Shown: in pieces, positions 55,172 to 64,000 of the stretch
Layout of the letters: the number at the start of each line of letters is the position of its first letter
Numbering within the stretch: the stretch's first letter is position 1
DNA from: Collimonas fungivorans
GTDB lineage: Bacteria; Pseudomonadota; Gammaproteobacteria; Burkholderiales; Burkholderiaceae_D
Assembly (NCBI RefSeq): GCF_001584145.1
Contig: NZ_CP013232.1
Coordinates: 992,001-1,056,000 of the forward strand
Direction of reading: 5' to 3'
Length of the DNA: 64,000 bases
Notes under the pieces: generated by a model
What the model was told of the DNA's origin: nothing
Seen by the model: the letters and a program-made list of their open reading frames with translations, nothing else
The model's database searches: none
Position numbers and translations under genes: made by a program

Positions 55172-55750
55172 ATGATAGGTCGTCTTTCCGGGATTCTGCT
55201 CGAAAAAAATCCTCCCCAATTGCTGATTGACTGCAACGGCGTCGGCTATGAAGTCGGTGTGCCGATGAGCACTTTCTACAATTTGCCGGGACTGGGTGAG
55301 AAGGTCGCCTTGCTCACCCACCTGGCGATACGGGAAGATGCACATGTGCTGTATGGTTTCGGCACAGCTGAAGAACGGAATGTTTTCAAGCAGCTGATCA
55401 AGATCAGCGGCGTCGGCGCCCGTACTGCCTTGTCCATTTTGTCTGGCATGTCGGTGCAGGATCTGGCGCAGGCAATCACCATGCAGGAAGCCGGCCGTCT
55501 GACCAAGGTGCCGGGCATCGGCAAGAAAACCGCCGAACGCCTGTTGCTCGAATTGAAAGGCAAACTGGGAGCCGACCTGGGACCGGTCGGCAGCCATCAT
55601 GCCAGCGACGCCAGCGGCGATATCTTGAATGCCCTGATTGCGCTTGGTTATTCCGACAAGGAAGCGATGCTGGCGCTCAAGCAGCTGCCGGCTGACACCA
55701 GCGTGTCGGATGGTATCAAATTGGCACTGAAAGCCCTGTCCAAGTTGTAA
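55172..55750 (+). CDS. ruvA: Holliday junction branch migration protein RuvA
   Basis: RuvA tetramers bind four-way junctions and recruit RuvB. The OB-fold N-terminus [20 protein letters not shown], the helix-hairpin-helix [13 protein letters not shown] and second Hh[21 protein letters not shown], then a flexible linker and the C-terminal RuvB-binding domain ([19 protein letters not shown]), are all present. 192 residues. ruvB follows 92 bp downstream on the same strand. Confidence 0.98.
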   Translation: MIGRLSGILLEKNPPQLLIDCNGVGYEVGVPMSTFYNLPGLGEKVALLTHLAIREDAHVLYGFGTAEERNVFKQLIKISGVGARTALSILSGMSVQDLAQAITMQEAGRLTKVPGIGKKTAERLLLELKGKLGADLGPVGSHHASDASGDILNALIALGYSDKEAMLALKQLPADTSVSDGIKLALKALSKL

Positions 55751-55842
55751 TCGGACAGGCTAAAGCTGATCATTATTGCTTTATTGATGGTGTAGATGTC
55801 TTTTTTTATATCTAATCGCTACAGTCTGGCTACAATCCGACC

Positions 55843-56901
<1,059 letters not shown>

Positions 56902-56944
56902 TCCGCCCACAGATACTGATGCAGCAAGCGGACAGCCGGCGGCA

Positions 56945-57397
56945 ATGCAAATCTGGGTCGACGCCGATGCATGTCCCGGCGTCATCAAGGAAATTCTGTT
57001 TCGGGTCGCCGACCGGCTGCATATCGTGGTGACCCTGGTAGCCAACAGGTTGTTAAGGGTGCCGCCTTCGCGGTTCATCAAGGCGGTCCAGGTGGCGTCC
57101 GGTTTCGACGTCGCCGATCGCGAAATTGTTCGATTGCTGCAAGCGGGCGACCTGGTGATTACCGCCGATATCCCGCTGGCAGCCGATGTGCTTGAAAAGG
57201 GCGGCAACGCCTTGAATCCGCGCGGCGAATTTTATACCGAGGACAACATCCAGCAGCACCTGACGATGCGCAATTTCATGGATGAACTGCGCGGCAGCGG
57301 CGTAGAAACCGGCGGTCCGGCGGCATTCAGCCAGAGCGACCGCCATCTGTTCGCAGCACAGCTTGACCGGTTTTTGCAGAAGTCGCGGAATCGATGA
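56945..57397 (+). CDS. YaiI/YqxD family (DUF188) protein, 150 aa
   Basis: [20 protein letters not shown] at the N-terminus, [26 protein letters not shown] and the [12 protein letters not shown] segment are the hallmarks of this family, which has a PIN-like fold with conserved acidic residues (Asp6, Asp8, and Asp in ITADIPLA) suggesting nuclease-type metal binding. Its role is unknown. The start at 56945 is the family start; a longer frame overlapping ruvB is not used. It is probably co-transcribed with ruvAB. Confidence 0.93.
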   Translation: MQIWVDADACPGVIKEILFRVADRLHIVVTLVANRLLRVPPSRFIKAVQVASGFDVADREIVRLLQAGDLVITADIPLAADVLEKGGNALNPRGEFYTEDNIQQHLTMRNFMDELRGSGVETGGPAAFSQSDRHLFAAQLDRFLQKSRNR

Positions 57398-57406
57398 ATG
57401 TTTCTA

Positions 57407-57550
57407 AGAGCCTGTTCACGATCTGTAGCGAGCGCCCGTCAGCTGGTACTAAACGGCGCGGAGAAACCGGAGTGTACTTCAGTACATGAGGATTTCGAGC
57501 ACCGATTAGTGCCAGATCACGGGTGCGCAGTAAGATCGTGAATAGGCTCT
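57407..57550. repeat. 144-bp foldback (MITE-like) element
   Basis: The ends AGAGCCTGTTCACGATCT (57407-57424) and AGATCGTGAATAGGCTCT (57533-57550) are 18-bp terminal inverted repeats with one mismatch. The interior includes a TGTACTTCAGTACA hairpin. There is no coding potential. The form fits a non-autonomous transposable element or a large RNA foldback. No target-site duplication was confirmed. Confidence 0.7.
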
Positions 57551-57682
57551 AATCAAGGCAGGACCGCGGGCCCGGTGTCGTCCCGCAATCCAGGTGTCGA
57601 AATGTCAATGTTTCTGCGCTTGTGTAAAAATTGAACGTCACAGACAATACGATAGCCTTCACTAATAGTGTGCAAGTCAACC

Positions 57683-58525
57683 ATGCTTATGTCTACCAAA
57701 GCTAACCGTTACGCCAACCAGCTTCTGGATGCGCGGGCGCGTGCCAAATTGATGCCGCTGTTGTCGGCCGCCGACGCTCTCTCGCCGATGGATGGATACG
57801 ATATCGGCAAGCGCATCCTGGACGCCAGCATCGGCCAGGGCGATACCCCGGTCGGCCGCAAGGTCGGCTTCAGCAACCGCACCATCTGGCCGAAATACGG
57901 CATCACCGAAACTATCAATGCGCCGATCTGGGCGCACGTATTCGACAGTACCGTGCGCTACGCTGAAGATAACCGCGGCATCCAGAGCCTGGAAGGGGCC
58001 CTGCAGCCGCGCATCGAACCGGAAGTAGTGTTCAGCCTGGGACGGACGCCGGCGCCGGATGCGGACCTGGAGGAAATCGCCGACTGCATCGAATGGATGG
58101 CGCACGCCTTCGAAATCGTGGTGTGTCCATTCCCGGACTGGAAGTTCGAAGTGGTCGATGCGATCGCTGCGTTCGGCCTGCACGGCACGCTGATCGTCGG
58201 CGAGCCGCATATGCTGTCGACGGCAACCCGCCGCAATCTCGCCAGCATGCTGGCCAACGCCAGCGTTTCGCTGTCGTGCTGCACCGAAGATTCGGTGACC
58301 CTGTGCGGCGCCGGTTTCGGCAGCGACGTGCTGGATAGTCCGGTGCACGCCTTGTGGCACTTGCACCAGGTGCTGAATGCGCAATCGCAGTTCACGCCTT
58401 TGCAGGCCGGCGAAATCATCACTACCGGCACCTGGACCGATGCTTATCCGGTGCAGGCGGGACAGACTTGGGTCACCGCATTTTCAGGCATCGCGCTGCC
58501 AGGCTTGACGGTATCCTTCGTGTAA
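57683..58525 (+). CDS. 2-keto-4-pentenoate hydratase / FAA-hydrolase-family protein
   Basis: Cytoplasmic enzyme of the fumarylacetoacetase C-terminal family, typically hydrating 2-oxopent-4-enoate or decarboxylating 4-oxalocrotonate in aromatic meta-cleavage pathways. VGRKVGFSNRTIWPKYGI, ALQPRIEPEVVFSLG (metal-binding Glu residues) and GEIITTGTWTDAYPVQAGQTW are family motifs. About 280 residues; the start could be 57683 or 57689. No other meta-cleavage genes are adjacent, so it is isolated. A foldback element lies upstream. Confidence 0.88.
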   Translation: MLMSTKANRYANQLLDARARAKLMPLLSAADALSPMDGYDIGKRILDASIGQGDTPVGRKVGFSNRTIWPKYGITETINAPIWAHVFDSTVRYAEDNRGIQSLEGALQPRIEPEVVFSLGRTPAPDADLEEIADCIEWMAHAFEIVVCPFPDWKFEVVDAIAAFGLHGTLIVGEPHMLSTATRRNLASMLANASVSLSCCTEDSVTLCGAGFGSDVLDSPVHALWHLHQVLNAQSQFTPLQAGEIITTGTWTDAYPVQAGQTWVTAFSGIALPGLTVSFV

Positions 58526-58560
58526 TCCATCTGATGCAGGGTGTGGCGCCAGGCAAATAA

Positions 58561-58598
58561 AAATGCCGTTCAGCGAATCGCTTGAACGGCATTTTTTT
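58561..58598 (+). terminator. rho-independent terminator
   Basis: AAATGCCGTTCA and TGAACGGCATTT form a 12-bp perfect stem followed by a T run; it lies between convergent genes and works in both directions. Confidence 0.93.
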
Positions 58599-58627
58599 GG
58601 GAGCAGCGTGCTAGTCTGGCGAAGCAC

Positions 58628-59089
58628 TTACTCTTCGCGTACCCAGGTCTGGGTGCGGCCAAGCATCGGTACGCCGATATAGCCGCGTACGTTCAGTTTT
58701 TTGCCGTCGTCGATCAGTGCCATCTTGCTCTTGTAGACCTTGCCGTTGTCCGGATCAAGAATGGTGCCGCCGTTGTACTCGTTGCCATCCTTTTTCATGC
58801 CGTTGATGATGGTCATGCCGAGGATAGGCTGGTCTTTCAGCTCGCCCTGGCATTTCACGCATTTCGGATTCTGGTCCTGGCTAGGATCGCGCAGCAGTTT
58901 TTCGATCTTGCCGTGCAGTTCGCCATTGGCTTCGCTGATGCGGATCAGTGCCTTGGGCTTGCCGGTATGGTCATCGATATTCTTCCAGAGGCCGACTGCC
59001 GAGCTGGTGTCCTGCGCGAAGGCGCCGAAAGCCAGCAAGGCGGTGCTGGCGATTGCGGTCGTCAAAAGATGCGTCAAAAGTTTCTTCAT
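58628..59089 (-). CDS. exported DUF2147-family protein, 153 aa
   Basis: A signal peptide (MKKLLTHLLTTAIASTALLA, ending AFAQD) exports the protein. The mature domain has SSAVGLWKNIDDHTGKPKAL, IRISEANGELHGKIEKL, LGMTIINGMKKDGNEYNGGT and ILDPDNGKVYKSKMALID, the DUF2147 pattern, a lipocalin-like barrel of unknown function. A CVKC pair (residues about 75-78) may bind metal or form a disulphide. AGGAG is spaced six bases before the ATG at 59089. Confidence 0.92.
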   Translation of the reverse strand: MKKLLTHLLTTAIASTALLAFGAFAQDTSSAVGLWKNIDDHTGKPKALIRISEANGELHGKIEKLLRDPSQDQNPKCVKCQGELKDQPILGMTIINGMKKDGNEYNGGTILDPDNGKVYKSKMALIDDGKKLNVRGYIGVPMLGRTQTWVREE

Positions 59090-59156
59090 GTTTGTCTCCT
59101 GTTTCTGTCGCACCGGCTGCATTGCTGCGGGCCGGGACAATCATATTATTAAGAAA

Positions 59157-61991
59157 TCAAGATACTTTTAATTTTGCAAACTGTTCGCGAAGTTTCTCAA
59201 GGGTACTCGAAAAACTGACCAGGCGCTCCCGCATCTGCGCAACCACCTGTGCCGGTGCTCTTGCGACAAAGCTTTCATTGCCTAGCTGGGTCTCGGCTTT
59301 CGCCATCTCACCTTCAATACGAGTGATTTCCTTGCCCAAACGTTCCCGTTCAGCTGCAACATCAATTTCTACCTTGAGCAGCAGCTTAGCATCGCCCACT
59401 ATGGAGACCGGCGCAGGGGATTCGGGTAGAGTCTCTACTACTTGCACCTCTGACAATTTCGCCAAGGCCTGCAGGTACGGTGCAAACGACAGCAAGGTCG
59501 CTTGCTGGTCCGCCGCGCCGGCGATGATCAGCGGCACCCGTACTGCCGGCGACAACTGCATTTCGCCGCGCAGGTTGCGGCAGGCGTCGGTCAGCGACTT
59601 CAGCTGGGTCATCCAGGCTTCCGCGCTGTCATCGATCTTTTCCAGGTTCGCTTCAGGATAAGGCTGGCGCATGATGGAGTCGCCGGCCGGATCGAGCGCC
59701 TTGCCGGTCAGCGGCGCCACGCTTTGCCATAAGGCTTCGGTGACGAACGGGATGACCGGATGCGCCAGGCGCAATACGACTTCCAGTACGCGCAGCAAGG
59801 TGCGGCGGGTAGCGCGCTGCTGCGCTTCGCTGCCTTGCTGGATCTGCACCTTGGCCACTTCCAGGTACCAGTCACAATATTCATCCCAGACGAATTTGTA
59901 GATGGCCGAAGCGATATTGTCGAAACGGTAGTCGGCAAAACCCTTGGCGACTTCAGCCTCGGTGCGCTGCAGGAGCGACACGATCCAGCGGTCGGCTTGC
60001 GAGAATTGCAGTTTTTCCTTGTCGCAGACGCCAGGCGTATGGCCGTCGAAACCGCAGTCCTTGCCTTCGGTGTTCATCAGTACGAAGCGGGTGGCGTTCC
60101 ACAGCTTGTTGCAGAAGTTGCGATAGCCGTCGCAGCGGCCGAGGTCGAAATTGATATTGCGGCCGAGCGTCGCCAGTGAGGCGAATGTGAAGCGCAGTGC
60201 ATCGGTGCCGAAGGCCGGGATGCCGTCGGCAAATTCCTTGCGGGTCGCCTTAGCAATGCGTTCCGCATCCTTCGGTTGCATCAACCCGACAGTACGCTTC
60301 GCCACAAGCTCCTCGAGCGTGATGCCGTCGATCAGGTCGATGGGGTCAAGCGTATTACCCTTCGACTTCGACATCTTCTGGCCATTGCCGTCGCGTACCA
60401 GGCCATGCACATACACGGTCTTGAACGGCACCTTGCCGGTGAAGTGGGTGGTCATGATCACCATCCGCGCCACCCAGAAGAAGATGATGTCGAAGCCGGT
60501 GACCAGCACCGACGATGGCAGGAACATCTTGTAGTCCGGCGTTTCTTCCGGCCAGCCCAGGGTCGAGAACGGCACCAGCGCCGATGAGAACCAGGTATCG
60601 AGCACATCGTCGTCGCGCCGCAGCGCGCCGGTATAGCCGGCAGCAGCAGCCTTGGCTTGCGCTTCCGCTTCATTGCGGGCGACATAGATCTTGCCGTCGT
60701 CGGCATACCAGGCCGGGATCTGGTGGCCCCACCACAGCTGGCGCGAAATGCACCAGTCCTGGATATTGTTGAGCCACTGGTTGTAGGTGTTGTTCCAGTT
60801 TTCCGGGATCATCTGGATTTCGCCGTTGGCGACTTTTTCCAGTGCGACTTCGGTAATCGATTTACCCGGGAAGTGCGTGCCTTCCGGCGCCGGCTTGCTC
60901 ATGGCCACGAACCACTGGTCGGTCAGCATCGGTTCGATCACCACGCCGGTGCGGTCGCCGCGCGGCACCATCAGCTTGTGCGGTTTCACGGATTCCAGCA
61001 GACCTTGGGCCTCAAGGTCGGCTACTATCTGCTTGCGCGCCGCGAAACGATCCATGCCCTGGTATTGGGCCGGCCCGTTTTCATTGATCTTGGCGTCCAG
61101 CGTCAAGATGGTGATTTGCGCCAGATTGTGCCGTTGTCCTACCGCGTAGTCATTAAAATCATGCGCCGGCGTGATCTTCACGCAACCAGTGCCGAATTCC
61201 TTGTCGACATAGCTGTCGGCAATGACCGGGATTTCACGGTCGGTCAGCGGCAGCTTGAGCATCTTGCCGACCAGATGGATATACCGTTCGTCAGTCGGAT
61301 CGACTGCCACCGCGACGTCGCCCAGCAAGGTTTCCGGACGGGTAGTCGCCACCGTCAGATGGCCGCTGCCGTCGGCAAACGGATAGCGGATATGCCACAT
61401 CGAACCGTCTTCTTCTTCCGACACTACTTCCAGGTCGGACACTGCGGTACCGAGCACCGGATCCCAGTTCACCAGGCGCTTGCCGCGATAGATCAGGCCT
61501 TGCTCGAACAGGCGTACAAATACTTCAACCACGGTCCCGGACAGCTTGTCGTCCATCGTGAAATATTCACGGCTCCAGTCGGTGGAAGCGCCCATGCGGC
61601 GCATCTGGCCGGTAATGGTGGAACCGGATTTTTCTTTCCACTCCCAGACTTTTTCGACGAATTTCTCGCGGCCGAGGTCATGGCGCGAAATTTTTTGCGC
61701 ATCGAGTTGCCGTTCGACCACGATTTGCGTGGCGATGCCCGCGTGGTCGGTGCCCGGGATCCATGCCGTGTTGAAACCGCGCATCCGATGGTAGCGGGTC
61801 AGGCCATCCATGATGGTCTGGTTGAAAGCATGGCCCATGTGCAGCGTGCCGGTGACGTTGGGCGGCGGCAACTGGATGCTGAAGGACGGCTTGTCGGCGT
61901 CGGTGGTGGCGGTGTAGTACCCGCGCTTTTCCCACTCGCTGCGCCAGAATTGTTCAATCTCGGCAGGGTCGAAAGACTTGGCTAATTCCAT
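59157..61991 (-). CDS. valS: valyl-tRNA synthetase
   Basis: Class I aminoacyl-tRNA synthetase charging tRNA-Val, with editing of misactivated threonine. 944 residues. The HIGH-like motif is [14 protein letters not shown], the editing domain (CP1) follows, the KMSKS loop is [12 protein letters not shown], and a C-terminal coiled coil (about 880-944) contacts tRNA. The ribosome binding site is weak. It is divergent from the thiC riboswitch region. Confidence 0.98.
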   Translation of the reverse strand: MELAKSFDPAEIEQFWRSEWEKRGYYTATTDADKPSFSIQLPPPNVTGTLHMGHAFNQTIMDGLTRYHRMRGFNTAWIPGTDHAGIATQIVVERQLDAQKISRHDLGREKFVEKVWEWKEKSGSTITGQMRRMGASTDWSREYFTMDDKLSGTVVEVFVRLFEQGLIYRGKRLVNWDPVLGTAVSDLEVVSEEEDGSMWHIRYPFADGSGHLTVATTRPETLLGDVAVAVDPTDERYIHLVGKMLKLPLTDREIPVIADSYVDKEFGTGCVKITPAHDFNDYAVGQRHNLAQITILTLDAKINENGPAQYQGMDRFAARKQIVADLEAQGLLESVKPHKLMVPRGDRTGVVIEPMLTDQWFVAMSKPAPEGTHFPGKSITEVALEKVANGEIQMIPENWNNTYNQWLNNIQDWCISRQLWWGHQIPAWYADDGKIYVARNEAEAQAKAAAAGYTGALRRDDDVLDTWFSSALVPFSTLGWPEETPDYKMFLPSSVLVTGFDIIFFWVARMVIMTTHFTGKVPFKTVYVHGLVRDGNGQKMSKSKGNTLDPIDLIDGITLEELVAKRTVGLMQPKDAERIAKATRKEFADGIPAFGTDALRFTFASLATLGRNINFDLGRCDGYRNFCNKLWNATRFVLMNTEGKDCGFDGHTPGVCDKEKLQFSQADRWIVSLLQRTEAEVAKGFADYRFDNIASAIYKFVWDEYCDWYLEVAKVQIQQGSEAQQRATRRTLLRVLEVVLRLAHPVIPFVTEALWQSVAPLTGKALDPAGDSIMRQPYPEANLEKIDDSAEAWMTQLKSLTDACRNLRGEMQLSPAVRVPLIIAGAADQQATLLSFAPYLQALAKLSEVQVVETLPESPAPVSIVGDAKLLLKVEIDVAAERERLGKEITRIEGEMAKAETQLGNESFVARAPAQVVAQMRERLVSFSSTLEKLREQFAKLKVS

Positions 61992-62254
61992 GATTTATTG
62001 GGGTTCTTTGCTAAAGCGATCTAAAACGATGATTATAAAGTACGCAGCCGACTCGCTCCTAGCATTGGGGCCTGGCAGACATGGTTTTTTGACGTAAAGA
62101 CAATCGCGCAGGCGGATTTGCCACGGATCGCCGGCTTCTATACTTGATCTGGGATAAGGAAACCCGGATTTTCGATATACCGCAAGCCGATTGCGGGTGT
62201 AAAATCCTTTCCGCTGCCTTGGGACTTAGATTCATTCAAACACCGGGGCAATGC

Positions 62255-62347
62255 AACGCTAGGGGTCCTGATTGCTGAAATGCCAATGCAATCGGGTGAG
62301 AAATACCCTCGAACCTGATCTGGGTAATGCCAGCGAAGGGAAGCTGT
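62255..62347 (+). ncRNA. TPP riboswitch (THI element) upstream of thiC
   Basis: Contains the conserved TGAGAAATACCC, GAACCTGATCTGGGTAATGC and AGCGAAGGGAAGC segments of the thiamine pyrophosphate aptamer. GATTGC and GCAATC form the variable helix. TPP binding would repress thiC. The exact 5' boundary is uncertain by a few bases. Confidence 0.93.
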
Positions 62348-62408
62348 CGAGATGTAACCGGCCGATTCACAATGCTGTTCCGTGATCCCGCGCCACCAGA
62401 CTCGAAAA

Positions 62409-64000
<1,592 letters not shown>

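Overview
The window comes from a betaproteobacterium of the Oxalobacteraceae, most likely Collimonas or a close relative. This rests on a complete 16S-Ile-Ala-23S-5S rRNA operon with Burkholderiales-type sequence, the rpe-gph-trpEGDC order, and tandem GH92 mannosidases that would suit a fungus-feeding bacterium. No database search was possible, so the genus is an inference.

Positions 1 to about 13,000 look like accreted foreign DNA. They hold a close homologue of the type III effector protease AvrRpt2 (804-1601, minus) behind a perfect PIP-box promoter motif, and a decayed P2-like prophage gene (gpS). Up to four copies of a tRNA-Thr 3' half followed by a terminator divide the rest into modules. 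Module A (2.8-5.1 kb) has an SDR and a divergent AraC regulator. Module B (5.2-10.1 kb) has an M14 peptidase, fused gene scraps, a second AraC/SDR divergent pair and a cupin. Module C (10.2-12.9 kb) has a Tat-exported phospholipase C whose stop codon lies inside the last repeat. No integrase is present.

Positions 13-28.5 kb are mixed accessory and core genes: a MarR/TetX-like pair with a palindromic operator, a tannase-family esterase, hydrolases, an orphan amino-acid binding protein, two TetR genes, an orphan hcp (type VI secretion), a dicarboxylate symporter and a GNAT-PaiB pair. Positions 28.6-36.9 kb form a mannose/mannan locus on the minus strand: LacI regulator, AGE-family epimerase and two GH92 lipoprotein mannosidases, one on a collagen-like stalk.

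Positions 37-64 kb are mostly core: S9 peptidase, MetQ-like protein, and rpe-gph-trpE-trpG-trpD-trpC with a Trp-rich leader peptide (trpL) and attenuator in front of trpE. Then come apaG, a 47-residue membrane protein, mltA, a universal stress protein, an enoyl-CoA hydratase, the rRNA operon, ruvAB, a YaiI-family gene, a hydratase, a DUF2147 protein, valS, and a TPP riboswitch controlling thiC, which runs off the right edge.
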